Notes: generated from the letters alone by a model not told the origin. A stretch of DNA of 64,000 nucleotides from Pseudomonadota bacterium (GCA_003353845.1 PIVT01000008.1:26924-90923); one strand, 5' to 3'; numbered from the stretch's first letter, positions 45,052 through 54,348 are shown. Numbers and translations: made by a program.

Positions 45052-47499
45052 ATGGACATACGAGAGCAAATCGAAATTGGCTTTGAGAAGTTGGGGAAGC
45101 TCCTGATTCGCTATCCCTGGGCCGCCATCCTGGCCATGACACTACTCACTGTCGGGCTCGGCGCGGGCATGGGCCAGCTCCAAGTAGAAACCTCAGCCGA
45201 AACCTACCTCGCCAAAAACGACCCCGCGCGGCGCGTATACGACCTGTTCCGCAAAAACTTCGACAACGATGACGCTTTCCTCATTGTTATTCGCTCCAAG
45301 AATGTTTTCTCCGCCCCCTTCCTGGAACAATTGGCTGACTACCAAAGCGCCATGGAAGAACGCCTGCCCTTTCTCGACGAAGTCAACAGTCTCATCAACG
45401 CGCGCGTCACACGCGGCGAGGAGAATGAACTCATCGTCGAAGATCTGCTGGAGCAGATGCCACAAAGTGAAGCTGAATTTGCGGCACTCAAGGCCCGCGT
45501 TTTAGCCAACCCGCTATATAAGAATATTTTAATTTCTGAGGATGGCTTAACGACGGCCATGATCGTCAAAGTCCTGCCCGGCATGGCGGAACCCACAGAG
45601 ACATCCCTAGAGGACGCCTTCGCCGAAGAAGTGACCGGAACCGATTTCCCACACGCGACCGTGTTCTCACCTGAAGAACTCGCACAAAGCATGGAAGTCA
45701 TGCTGGCACTGAAAGAAGAATTCGAGCGCGACGACTTCGAGATCCACGTCACGGGTGATCCTCAAATCACCTATGGGCTCATGCAAGTCATGGCTGTCGA
45801 AATGCAGATGTTCTTGGGTGCCACCATGATCGTCATCGCCATCACACTCCTGATGTTCTTCCGCCGTCTTTCCGGCATAGCCCTTCCCATGCTGGTGGTG
45901 TTCTTGCCCCTCAGCGCCACCCTGGGTCTCATGGGCTGGGTGGGCTTGCCCATCACGCTATCCACTCAGAACATGCCGACCTTTTTGTTTGCGGTTTGCG
46001 TGGGGGATGCCGTCCACATCATCTGCAATTTCTATCAGCAACTCGATAGCGGTGTCTCGCGCGAAGAATCCATCACCTACGCCCTGCGCCACTCGGGACT
46101 CGCCGTGCTCATGACCAGCGTCACCACAGCCGGCGCCATGAGCACCTTTGCGTTTTCAGACTTGATGCCCGTGGCCGGACTCGGTTTCGCAGCCCCGGCG
46201 GGCGTCATGCTGGCCTTTCTCTATTCCACATGTCTATTGCCTGCGCTTCTCGCCGTTTTGCCCATTCGCCCCAAAAAACACCGAGCCACGGACACGGAAG
46301 ACAACGACCCACCGCTGACACGCATGCTCATTCGATTGGGCGACTTCTGCACCGGGCACGCCTGGCTCGTCACCGGCCTGTGGATGGCCCTTGTCCTGGC
46401 TTCCTTTTACGGTGCGGCGCAAATGCGCGTTTCACATCAGCCCATTAAGTGGTTTCCCGAAGGCGATCCCACCCGCGTGGCAGCCGAAGCTGCCGATGGC
46501 GATCTAAAGGGATCCATGCCCTTGGAAATCGTCATCGACACGCAAAAGGAAAACGGGCTCTTCGATCCCGAAACCATGAATCGCATCGAAGCCCTGCAGG
46601 ACTTCGTCAAGATCTACCACACAGACCACTTACAAGCCGCCCACGCCATCTCGGTCATCGAGATCTTGAAAGAAACGAATCAGGCTCTCCACGGGAACGA
46701 CCCCGCGTATTATTCCATCCCGCAAGAGCGCGAACTCATCGCGCAAGAGCTTTTACTGTTTGAATCTAGTGGCTCCGACGACTTGGAAGAGATGGTCGAC
46801 AGTAGCTTCCGCTACGCGCGTATTCACGTGCCTCTGCGTTTTGAAGATGGCCTCCACTACATCCCCTACGTCGAAGGCCTGCGCGAGAAGGGAAACGAGA
46901 TCATTGGAGAGGACCTGCACATGACGACCACCGGGTTGATCATGCTGTACATGCGCAGCTTCCATGTCATGATCAATACGACCGTCCAATCCTACAGCCT
47001 GGCACTGATCATGATTATTCCACTCATGATTTTGATCATTGGCGATTTGCGCTTGGGCTTGATCAGCATCATTCCCAACCTGGCCCCGATCATCATGGGC
47101 CTCGGGTTCATGCATTTTGCCAATGTGCCCTTTGATATGTTCAGCATGACCATTGGCACCATTGCCATCGGCGTGGCCGTGGACGACACCATTCACTTCA
47201 TGCACAACTTCCGGCGTTATTACCGTGGCGGCGACGACGCGCGCACCGCCGTACGCAAGACCATGCGCACCACGGGAAGTGCCCTACTCGTAACTTCCGT
47301 GGCGCTGTGCACCGGGTTCTACGTACAGTTGATGGGTAACATGATCAGCGTACAGAACTTTGGCATGGTAACGGGCTTTACCATTGTCGCTGCGCTGTTC
47401 GCGGACATCACCCTGGCACCCGCCCTGGTTACCCTGGCCGCTGATTTCGAAAAGCGAAAACAAGATCCCTTAAACGGGAGACTTAAACAGGAGACTTAA
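45052..47499 (+). CDS. MMPL/RND-superfamily exporter, paralogue 2
   Basis: 815 aa, same layout as the exporter at 35.7 kb: helix 1 near 25-45, two external domains, and two blocks of membrane helices. Shared marks include RHSGLAVLMTSVTTAGAMS, the AQELLLFESSGSDDLEEMVDS stretch (split after 20), and GVAVDDTIHFMHNFRRYY. The ATG at 45052 has GGAG at five bases; a GTG at 45022 is less likely. It stands alone after feoB with no clear terminator between, and ends 4 bases into the convergent rhodanese gene. Cargo unknown. Confidence 0.9.
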   Translation: MDIREQIEIGFEKLGKLLIRYPWAAILAMTLLTVGLGAGMGQLQVETSAETYLAKNDPARRVYDLFRKNFDNDDAFLIVIRSKNVFSAPFLEQLADYQSAMEERLPFLDEVNSLINARVTRGEENELIVEDLLEQMPQSEAEFAALKARVLANPLYKNILISEDGLTTAMIVKVLPGMAEPTETSLEDAFAEEVTGTDFPHATVFSPEELAQSMEVMLALKEEFERDDFEIHVTGDPQITYGLMQVMAVEMQMFLGATMIVIAITLLMFFRRLSGIALPMLVVFLPLSATLGLMGWVGLPITLSTQNMPTFLFAVCVGDAVHIICNFYQQLDSGVSREESITYALRHSGLAVLMTSVTTAGAMSTFAFSDLMPVAGLGFAAPAGVMLAFLYSTCLLPALLAVLPIRPKKHRATDTEDNDPPLTRMLIRLGDFCTGHAWLVTGLWMALVLASFYGAAQMRVSHQPIKWFPEGDPTRVAAEAADGDLKGSMPLEIVIDTQKENGLFDPETMNRIEALQDFVKIYHTDHLQAAHAISVIEILKETNQALHGNDPAYYSIPQERELIAQELLLFESSGSDDLEEMVDSSFRYARIHVPLRFEDGLHYIPYVEGLREKGNEIIGEDLHMTTTGLIMLYMRSFHVMINTTVQSYSLALIMIIPLMILIIGDLRLGLISIIPNLAPIIMGLGFMHFANVPFDMFSMTIGTIAIGVAVDDTIHFMHNFRRYYRGGDDARTAVRKTMRTTGSALLVTSVALCTGFYVQLMGNMISVQNFGMVTGFTIVAALFADITLAPALVTLAADFEKRKQDPLNGRLKQET

Positions 47500-47924
47500 A
47501 CGCTTGGGTCAGCTTCTTCGGCACCCGGCTTTTCCGTCGGGAGTCCAGCCGCCTCCCAGCCCAACATGTCGCCTTCTAAATGCAACAGCCCGGTAAAACC
47601 CGCTTCGCGCAACACGGTTTCAGCAATCTCGGCTCGTCGACCGCTCCTGCAGTACACAACGACCGCGCCCTGCTTCGCAATCGCGATTTCCGATACGCGG
47701 TCCGACAATTCTTCATGGGGAATATTCAACGCAGTCGGTACATGACCCTCTCCATATTCGTCCGCCGTCCGTACATCGAGGACTAGCGGAGGTGTCTCAC
47801 TGGCCAATTGTGTAATCAACTCGCCTTGACTGATGAGGGGCGTAGCCTCTTCGGCCTCGACTGCACTCAGGGAACACCCGACGATGCACAACACCAAAGC
47901 AACACTAGAAATCCATTTAAACAT
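47496..47924 (-). CDS. Exported rhodanese-domain lipoprotein
   Basis: 142 aa from the ATG at 47924, which has GGGAGG six bases upstream. A lipoprotein-type signal (FKWISSVALVLCIVGC) leads to a single rhodanese domain with LDVRTADEYGEGHVPTALNI and the active-site loop VVYCRSGRRAE, whose cysteine carries persulfide sulfur. The location would be the periplasm or envelope. A perfect 16-bp palindrome lies 37 bases upstream of its start and may control it. Confidence 0.87.
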   Translation of the reverse strand: MFKWISSVALVLCIVGCSLSAVEAEEATPLISQGELITQLASETPPLVLDVRTADEYGEGHVPTALNIPHEELSDRVSEIAIAKQGAVVVYCRSGRRAEIAETVLREAGFTGLLHLEGDMLGWEAAGLPTEKPGAEEADPSV

Positions 47925-47960
47925 TTCATGCCTCCCTATTATCCCATTACTCTCATGCCT

Positions 47961-47976
47961 TCCGGTACGTACCGGA
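47961..47976. promoter_or_regulatory. Perfect 16-bp palindrome upstream of the rhodanese gene
   Basis: TCCGGTACGTACCGGA is fully self-complementary and sits between the divergent rhodanese and glycosyltransferase genes, 37 bases from the rhodanese start. Perfect DNA palindromes with no loop favour a dimeric repressor site. The regulator is unknown; none is encoded nearby. Confidence 0.5.
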
Positions 47977-48017
47977 TGATAAGAGTATTGGTTAAAGCGC
48001 CATTTGCCCACCCTCCC

Positions 48018-48046
48018 TTGACACTCTCTGGAGCCCTACCTATAGG
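48018..48046 (+). promoter_or_regulatory. Sigma-70-type promoter for the glycosyltransferase gene
   Basis: TTGACA at 48018-48023 and TATAGG at 48041-48046 are separated by exactly 17 bases, a near-ideal arrangement. The expected RNA would start around 48053, about 55 bases before the ATG at 48109. Confidence 0.65.
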
Positions 48047-48108
48047 CTACCTGGAGGGATCATCTTTTCACAGCCGATGCCCCCTCCGAAACTTCGCCCG
48101 GAGGGATC

Positions 48109-49161
48109 ATGAAGATTGGGTTGGTGAACGGCAACCCCGAGTGGGGTGGCGGGGAACAGTGGTTCTGGGATGCTTCTCGCGCCCTGGCCGCACGCGGGCA
48201 CGAACTTGTCCACGCAGCACAATCCGGTACCAAACTCTTCGAACGCTATTGCGGAACCGGCGATCCCACCTTTGATGTGAACGAATTAAGCGAAGGGTTC
48301 CTTGACGTCGGTCCGGATGTCATCCTGTGCAATAGCGGGAAAGACCTGCGACGAGTGCTCAAGGCAGCGCGCGGGAACATTCGTGCCGCTCTGGTTATGC
48401 GTCGAGGCATCGATCGTCCGCTGCGCGACAACTTCATACGTCGCCCGAGTTGGCGCGCGCTCTCAGCCATTCTCGTAAACTCCAACGCGACGGGGCGGAC
48501 CGTCCGACAATCGCTCCCCTGGTTTCCGGAGGAACGCATCCAACGTGTCTACAATCCTGTATCCATGCCTGTAGAACCCCACGTCGAATCCGACGAGGGT
48601 TCCTCTTTTCGAGTGGGTGCCGTCGGGCGCCTGGTGAAACAGAAGGGGTTTGAGTACCTGATCCACGCGGTGTCGAAATTGCCCGACGAACTGGATTGGA
48701 CACTGGAATTTGCTGGTGACGGAAAGCTGCGCGGTGAACTTGAGTCCCTCACTCAAAAGCTGGGGATCAAGAAGCACTGCCACTTCCTCGGTCACGTCGA
48801 GTCACTCGCCTCGTTCTATGCACGCATGGACGCCATTGCCATCCCCTCTTTGTACGAGGGCTTTTGCTTCGTGGCCGTGGAGGCCGCACTCGCAGGACTG
48901 CCCGTGGTGGCCAGTGACACCAGCAGCCTCAGTGAACTCGTCATCCATGGAACGACGGGCCTCTTTGTGCCGCCACGAGAAGTCGAACCCCTCACCCTAG
49001 CCATCCAGCAACTGGCGGAGGATCGACAGCGCGCGATCCACATGGGTGAAATGGCAAAGCAAGGCGCGGCCGAGCGTTTCAATCCAGATGATCTACAGGA
49101 TGAATTAAGCGAGTTCTTGATTCGCGCGGCCAAGCTGCCAGCGGTGGGGAAGAACGGCTAG
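48109..49161 (+). CDS. Family 4 glycosyltransferase, LPS-type
   Basis: 350 aa in the GT-B fold. The N-terminal domain begins KIGLVNGNPEWGGGEQW with the glycine loop of GT4 enzymes; the C-terminal domain has VGRLVKQKGFEYLI and the nucleotide-sugar motif IPSLYEGFCFVAVEAALAG with the EGFCFVAVE form of the family EX7E. GGAGGG lies just before the ATG. The neighbours (heptosyltransferase-like genes on the other strand) point to LPS core or another surface glycan; donor and acceptor cannot be deduced. Confidence 0.9.
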   Translation: MKIGLVNGNPEWGGGEQWFWDASRALAARGHELVHAAQSGTKLFERYCGTGDPTFDVNELSEGFLDVGPDVILCNSGKDLRRVLKAARGNIRAALVMRRGIDRPLRDNFIRRPSWRALSAILVNSNATGRTVRQSLPWFPEERIQRVYNPVSMPVEPHVESDEGSSFRVGAVGRLVKQKGFEYLIHAVSKLPDELDWTLEFAGDGKLRGELESLTQKLGIKKHCHFLGHVESLASFYARMDAIAIPSLYEGFCFVAVEAALAGLPVVASDTSSLSELVIHGTTGLFVPPREVEPLTLAIQQLAEDRQRAIHMGEMAKQGAAERFNPDDLQDELSEFLIRAAKLPAVGKNG

Positions 49162-49189
49162 CTGCAACTGCGACATCCCCAAGCGCTGC

Positions 49190-50695
49190 TTATTCGTGAC
49201 CAAACCTCAGGTGCCAGATTCTTGTAATGATGTCGTCGACTTCAATGGCAGAAGAGTTCGTGAGCGTATCGACGTGAACGATGGCGCTGGGACCACTCCC
49301 CGATGCACTCCAACGCCGAATGAAGCGCGTGTTGTTGGAACCGGCGAAAATCGTAATACAAGGAATGCCAAGAGCCACGGCCATGTGCTGGCAGGCGGAG
49401 TCATAGCCGATGAATTCATCGCTGCTGCCGATAAGCGCGGCAATCTCACCGATACGGCTTTGCACACCCACGACACCCCAGCGGATTTCCGGTCCCCTTT
49501 CTGCGCCCAACTCGACCTCACAGGTGGAATACCCGCGCGCTCGCACTGCCTCCACGAGAGAATTGGCATAACACAACTCTTCTTCGCCAAAGCCCTTGTC
49601 CAAGATGATCAGCGTATCCGGCTCCTCCAACAACTCCAGCAGAAGCCGCTCTTCCAACTCGCGCCCGACGCGTTTGCGTGTGTTGCCGCCGACGCCCAGG
49701 TTCACGACGAAGATGCGCTTGGCGCCCTGGCTTCGCAGCCCGTCACAGAATGCACGGCCGAGTTCCAGGGTGGCCGGCGGAAGCCATACATGCGGGTGGC
49801 AATAGGCCTTCTCTCCCTTTTGTCCGCCACTGATCGTATCGATCCACGCGTTGGTCAACTCGGGCATGGACATGGTGTTGTTCAAGGAGTTGTGGGAGCG
49901 GCTATCAAAAAAGAAGTAGCGTTCCGGTGCAAAGAGCGGGAGCGCACCCAGCTGAGAGAGGCGTGAGTCCGGGTCCAGAAGAATCGTCTCTTCTGGGTTC
50001 GACGTCGTCTCCTCTTGAATGATCTCCAAAACATCGTGCCAGCTCAATAGCCGCTCCAGCAAACCGCCCTTGCGTGAGTACTGGATCGTGCGAACGCTCA
50101 GGCGCGGGTTGCCACCGTAGAGTTCTTTGAGCTTACTAGCGCCGATGAGCACGATCTCCGCATCGGGATAAAGTGCGCTCAAGCGCTGAATAATAATACT
50201 GGTAATGGCCACATCCGCGCCGATGGTGACGCGAGAAAGAAGAATCGCTTTGCGAACACTTCCCGCTGGCGGGAGCCGATGACTCTCGTTTCGAATCTCG
50301 TTGAGGCGATTGAACAGATCCTTGGCACTGTGGACATCGAAGTTCTTCAGGGTCGCATCCAGCTCACTGCCCGCGGCCACGGAACGACAATGTGTAATGA
50401 TCTGTGTCATGACGCGGTTGTAAGTCGTGGTATTCAACTCTTCGAAATCATCGCACAAGCTCTCGATGATGATTCCAAACATGGCCTTGGCTGCGGGGTC
50501 GCTCAGCTCGGGATCATCGGACGCCGTGGTGATCTCACACAGCAGGTCGATGTAGTCCTCTTCGTAGCGCAAGTCCTTCAGGTAGTAATCCAGGAAGGAA
50601 TAGGCAATCTGGCGAGAGAGGGCTCGAACCTGGTCGGGCGTGGCCGTGGCCTTGTCGAGGCTGGACCACTTTTTGCGGTAGTACGAGGGCTTCAT
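49190..50695 (-). CDS. Long GT9-like glycosyltransferase (heptosyltransferase fold) with extra N-terminal domain
   Basis: 501 aa. The C-terminal 340 residues have the GT9 layout: RKAILLSRVTIGADVAITSI, a central FVVNLGVGGNTRKRVG and the acceptor-end motif GYDSACQHMAVALGIPCITIF. The first 150 residues are helical, acidic and unlike standard WaaC/WaaF enzymes, which are about 340 aa. Three bases separate it from waaF, so they form an operon. It may add a non-heptose sugar or regulate itself through the N-terminal part; this is inference. Confidence 0.8.
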   Translation of the reverse strand: MKPSYYRKKWSSLDKATATPDQVRALSRQIAYSFLDYYLKDLRYEEDYIDLLCEITTASDDPELSDPAAKAMFGIIIESLCDDFEELNTTTYNRVMTQIITHCRSVAAGSELDATLKNFDVHSAKDLFNRLNEIRNESHRLPPAGSVRKAILLSRVTIGADVAITSIIIQRLSALYPDAEIVLIGASKLKELYGGNPRLSVRTIQYSRKGGLLERLLSWHDVLEIIQEETTSNPEETILLDPDSRLSQLGALPLFAPERYFFFDSRSHNSLNNTMSMPELTNAWIDTISGGQKGEKAYCHPHVWLPPATLELGRAFCDGLRSQGAKRIFVVNLGVGGNTRKRVGRELEERLLLELLEEPDTLIILDKGFGEEELCYANSLVEAVRARGYSTCEVELGAERGPEIRWGVVGVQSRIGEIAALIGSSDEFIGYDSACQHMAVALGIPCITIFAGSNNTRFIRRWSASGSGPSAIVHVDTLTNSSAIEVDDIITRIWHLRFGHE

Positions 50696-50698
50696 CGC

Positions 50699-51739
50699 TT
50701 AAGAAACCTTTTTCAACAGAGTTTCACTCCCACGAAGCACGTCTTCGGCCTTGATGTCTAGCATACACCGGTGATCGATGGGACAGACTTTCTTATGGCA
50801 GGGAGAGCAGTCCAACTCCTTGCGCAGCACCAGGGTCTTGTCGAGATTCGCGGCGGTGTAGCGTGGATCGGTGGGGCCCATAATGACGACGGTTGGAACA
50901 TCGAAGGCGACACCGTAGTGCCGGGGGCCCGTGTCATTGGTAACGAGTAACTGGCAGCGTTGAATCAAGGGTTTGAGCAACGCCAGGTCGACGCAATCGG
51001 GACTGGTATTGATGATGGGGACAGAGCAAGCGTCCTCGATGGAGTGGGCAATCTCTTCCTCACCCGGTCCGGCAAAGAGCAACACCTTGCACTTCCAACG
51101 CTCGGTGAGCAACTCAGCCAACTTTGCGAAGTGCTCTGCAGGCCAACACTTGGAGGAGCCGTAACTCGCACCGGGATTGATGCCAATCACCATGGCATCG
51201 CTCTCCACGCCGTAGCGCTTCAAGAGTTCGTCGGCCTCTTGTCGATTCTTCTCGGAGAGAAAGAGGCTTGGCACAGCGGACTCCGGGCCCTGGAGGTTTA
51301 GATGACGGCAGATCTCCAAATAATAGTCCGCCATGGGGCGCGGGATGAAGACCTTGCCTTCGTAGTTAGGCTTGGGTCCGTCCGTCAGCAGGAGGGATCG
51401 CAGGTTTCTTTGGTAGCCGTAGACCTGGCGCGCGCCCGCCAGTCGGTGAATCAATGCGGCACGAAAGGAGTTGGGCAGGACAAAGGAGATGTCCGGCCGC
51501 AGCTTGCGGAGTTTTCCCACCAACTCCAAGAGGCCTCGCCGACTTTTGTCGTCGCAGCCGATGATTTCATCGAACCAGGGCCCGTCGCTCACAATGCCCA
51601 CGGCGTACTTCCGGATGACGCCGACGATTCGCGCGTTGGGGAAATTCTGGCGCAGGCAATCGAGCATGGGCGTGGCCATGACGACGTCGCCCACCCAGTT
51701 GGGACAATGGACCAGAATTGTTTGAGGCTCCGCTCGCAC
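50699..51739 (-). CDS. waaF: LPS heptosyltransferase II
   Basis: Adds the second heptose to the LPS inner core. 346 aa with the N-terminal CPNWVGDVVMATPMLDCLR, the GINPGASYGSSKCWPAEHFA donor loop (GINPGASYG...) and the acceptor-side TNDTGPRHYGVAFDVPTV. The C-terminal CHKKVCPIDHRCM cysteine pattern is usual in this family. It is the first of two co-directional glycosyltransferase genes on the minus strand. Confidence 0.9.
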   Translation of the reverse strand: MRAEPQTILVHCPNWVGDVVMATPMLDCLRQNFPNARIVGVIRKYAVGIVSDGPWFDEIIGCDDKSRRGLLELVGKLRKLRPDISFVLPNSFRAALIHRLAGARQVYGYQRNLRSLLLTDGPKPNYEGKVFIPRPMADYYLEICRHLNLQGPESAVPSLFLSEKNRQEADELLKRYGVESDAMVIGINPGASYGSSKCWPAEHFAKLAELLTERWKCKVLLFAGPGEEEIAHSIEDACSVPIINTSPDCVDLALLKPLIQRCQLLVTNDTGPRHYGVAFDVPTVVIMGPTDPRYTAANLDKTLVLRKELDCSPCHKKVCPIDHRCMLDIKAEDVLRGSETLLKKVS

Positions 51740-51814
51740 GCTCCCCCCTCCTTGAGATTCCCCTTGGCAAGGGCTTCAAGTGAGTGATTCACCGTTGATT
51801 GACTGACTATAGGA

Positions 51815-53383
51815 CTAATCGTCGAGGGTGTAATCGGCTCCGATGGAAAGGCCCGCCTTGGCCAACTCTTGCTCCCATTTCACGAAGTCCGAGCGAACGC
51901 CCATCACGCTGGAATAGCGTTTGGAGTAGTGAAGAACATCCTTCTCCATCAATTCGTCGGAGAGCTCGCGGTCCCTCTTTTCCACCCAGTCCTTCTTGGC
52001 TTCCCAGGTCGGGCGATCCCATTTCTCGAGTTCATCTACCAACTCGCGGTAGATGGGCGCGCAATCCCAAGTGGTCTCGGCGTTGACGTACCAGTGAAAA
52101 GTACTGCCCAGCTTCTCGATGAAGAGATCGTGATCGGCGTCAAAAGTGAGACAAGAGGCGTCGAAGTAATTGCCCATGCCCTTCATTTTCTCCGTATCGA
52201 TGAGATTATTGTCGTTGGAGATGGTGTAGGCCGCCGTGCCGGGGAAGGGAAAGAAAATGGCCCAGCGGAAGCGACCCATTTCGGACTCGGCACAGAGCCG
52301 AATCGTATCCATGATCTCGGCGCGACCCTCGAAGGGAAGCCCGAACATGACAAAAGCAGAAGTGTGCAAGTCGTATTTGTGGGCGGCGCGGAAGGATTTC
52401 AGAATCTGCGCGTTGGTCATGGGTCGGCGCAGTACTTCCTTGCGAATCTTGGGATTTCCACTCTCCAGGCCGTACTTGACGATGCGACAACCTGCATCTT
52501 TCAAGCCCTTGGCCATCTCGTCACCAAACACCTGAACATGGGCATTCACCACGAAGGGAAGACCAATCTCTTTCTTGTACATCTCACAGAATTCGAGCAC
52601 GTACTCTTTATTCAACGTAAAGAGATCGTCATCAAAGATCACCATCTCAATGGCGGGATGCTTGGACGTGAGCCTTTTCAGATCGGCCATAATCACTTCA
52701 AGAGGGAAATGACGCAGGAAGTCCTTGCTCTTTTTGGCACCCCCTTCTTCGATGTAGAGATCAACGATCTCCTTATTGAAGCAGTAGGTGCACTGGTAAG
52801 GACAGCCGCGTGAGGTGAGCATTCCCAACCAGCCATTCTTCACCTTCGTGACGTGCCCGACGTCGAAGAGCTCGTAATCGAGTGCGGGAAGGGTGTCCAG
52901 ATCGGGAAAGGGACCGACAGGGTTCACGATCTTCTTGCCGTCGCGAATCATGCGCATATTAGGGACGGTCGTCAGGTCGCCTCCGCTCTCGATACGGTTG
53001 ATCAACTCCAGCAGCGCGTACTCGCCCTCGCCTGCACAGGCGTAATCAAATTCGTCCTGCTCGACGACTTCGTCCGGCACCATGGTGACGTGCACGCCGC
53101 CGACCACACTGGGAATCTCCGGGAATTCTTTCTTCAGATGTCGGGTCACGCTCACGGCCCAGTCATATTGCTGACTCATGCAGCTGTACCCGATGAGCCC
53201 GGGCTGGTACGCCCGAACCTTGTCGGCAATCTCTTCCTTGCTCGGAACCGGCCCCACTTCCTCATTCGCGAAAATCAGTTCAACCTCGTGTCCGCCCGCT
53301 TTTAGCACTCCCGAGATGGAGATGACGCCGTGATTGATTCCTGCTGGAGAGTCGAGGCAAGGGTAAATCAAGAGAATGCGCAT
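51815..53383 (-). CDS. B12-binding radical SAM protein
   Basis: 522 aa. The N-terminal 130 residues form a cobalamin-binding-like Rossmann domain (ILLIYPCLDSPAG, GYSCMSQQY), then a radical SAM barrel starting with the cluster motif SRGCPYQCTYCF, the CxxxCxxC triad. The part from about 400 to the end is specific to a subgroup and unassigned. Relatives such as BchE and HpnJ carry out methylations or rearrangements. It lies beside LPS genes but no pathway can be drawn from context alone. Confidence 0.9.
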   Translation of the reverse strand: MRILLIYPCLDSPAGINHGVISISGVLKAGGHEVELIFANEEVGPVPSKEEIADKVRAYQPGLIGYSCMSQQYDWAVSVTRHLKKEFPEIPSVVGGVHVTMVPDEVVEQDEFDYACAGEGEYALLELINRIESGGDLTTVPNMRMIRDGKKIVNPVGPFPDLDTLPALDYELFDVGHVTKVKNGWLGMLTSRGCPYQCTYCFNKEIVDLYIEEGGAKKSKDFLRHFPLEVIMADLKRLTSKHPAIEMVIFDDDLFTLNKEYVLEFCEMYKKEIGLPFVVNAHVQVFGDEMAKGLKDAGCRIVKYGLESGNPKIRKEVLRRPMTNAQILKSFRAAHKYDLHTSAFVMFGLPFEGRAEIMDTIRLCAESEMGRFRWAIFFPFPGTAAYTISNDNNLIDTEKMKGMGNYFDASCLTFDADHDLFIEKLGSTFHWYVNAETTWDCAPIYRELVDELEKWDRPTWEAKKDWVEKRDRELSDELMEKDVLHYSKRYSSVMGVRSDFVKWEQELAKAGLSIGADYTLDD

Positions 53384-53437
53384 GTAGTAAAAGACCTTGT
53401 GGCTGAGCTTGAGAGTAAGGGAGTAAATGGGACTCTG

Positions 53438-53460
53438 ATTAGTATACTAATCTGTATACA
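53438..53460. promoter_or_regulatory. 16-bp palindrome with two GTATAC boxes upstream of the radical SAM gene
   Basis: GATTAGTATACTAATC (53438-53453) is perfectly self-complementary, and a second GTATAC lies at 53455-53460, 11 bases centre to centre. The site is about 55 bases before the radical SAM start. Similar GTATAC arms flank the TetR promoter at 58.4 kb. Confidence 0.45.
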
Positions 53461-53574
53461 ATTGCGCGAGAGGCATCCTTCCCAGGCGAATTTCCTCGGT
53501 TTTTCAGTGGGCGCACAAGTCGATCCTCGGAGTCCAAATGCCCCCCCAGAATACGTAATTTCGCTTTTATAGAG

Positions 53575-53694
53575 TTATTCTTCGCCCAGGGCGCGCTTCA
53601 GCATCGACAGTAGGTCGGCCCGCCGGAAGGGCTTTGGCAGCAAATCAAAACCACCCTCTTGCTTGACCCGCGTCACCGTTTCCTCCCCGTCTGC
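53575..53694 (-). pseudogene. C-terminal remnant of a response-regulator receiver domain
   Basis: Before a TAA at 53575 the minus strand encodes 39 residues that read as the end of a receiver domain: a helix (ADGEETVTRVKQ), then GGFDLLPKPF with the conserved KP pair, and the last helix RRADLLSMLKRALGEE. No start codon or phospho-acceptor part precedes it; upstream the sequence turns into the PagL-like gene in another frame. It is probably what is left of a hybrid kinase or response-regulator gene after a deletion. Confidence 0.7.
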
Positions 53695-54167
53695 AATGCG
53701 AAGTTGAAACCGTCGCGTTGATCATCCAGGTCGTAGGAGAGATACCCCATGCCCGCGCCCGCATTCACAAAGGGAACGAATCGATCCAGACCGAGGAAGT
53801 TGTAACGAAAGGACAGCGTGCCGGCGCCGAAGTAGCCCGAGCGTGGCTCGTGATTGAGCAGTAACTGTGCTTCGCTCACCAGGTCAACATTGCCCTCGTA
53901 CCAGTGGCCAGCAGCCAGCGGATCCGTAAGGCCAACGCTCCAACTCGGCAACACGACAGCGTGCTCCACCTCGGAGTTCTCATTATCACGCGAGCGAAGA
54001 AACTCGAAGCCGTAGCCGTAGCCAACGCCAAGTCCAATGCGCTGCTCTCCCTTGCCGAACTGACGGGATCCCGGAAAGTCCCCCGATTCCGCAGCCAGGC
54101 CGGGCCGGGCTAGCAGAATTCCTCCCAAGAGGATCCAAAATCCAAGGTTCGCCTGCCGAAATCGCAT
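53686..54167 (-). pseudogene. Truncated PagL-like lipid A deacylase
   Basis: About 160 residues: a signal peptide (LGFWILLGGILLARPGLA) and outer-membrane beta strands typical of the PagL/acyloxyacyl hydrolase family (GLGVGYGYGFEFL, FVPFVNAGAGMGYL, DGFNFALQTG). The frame then runs into RKR and a stop where the C-terminal strands should follow. The catalytic His-Ser part (HxSN motif) is missing, so activity is not expected. The break falls at 53686-53694, where the receiver remnant begins in another frame. Confidence 0.75.
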
Positions 54168-54348
54168 TGAAGATTCTCCTCGTGGTTACGACGAGAACCT
54201 TAAGGCGTCGACATTACTCGAGCTTTAATGCGAGATTAATTCTTGGCAAGGCTTGAGGGGCTCCGCCGCACTGTCAAAGGCAGAGGTTACTGGGCTAACT
54301 TCGGAACTCACCTTGAGAGATCGAATCCTAGGAACGGGAGACCTTGTT

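Noticed and set aside
48053..48111. A repeated GGAGGGATCAT before the glycosyltransferase start
   Set aside because: The second copy is simply the ribosome site and start; the first lies in the leader and one short copy is not enough to claim a regulatory repeat.
53330..53572. An 80-codon open frame on the plus strand between the radical SAM gene and the receiver remnant
   Set aside because: It has no family match and its first part is antisense to the radical SAM start; a chance frame is more likely.
54253..54348. A 32-codon extension of the AI-2E family permease
   Set aside because: The ATG at 54349 has a good ribosome site and fits the family start.
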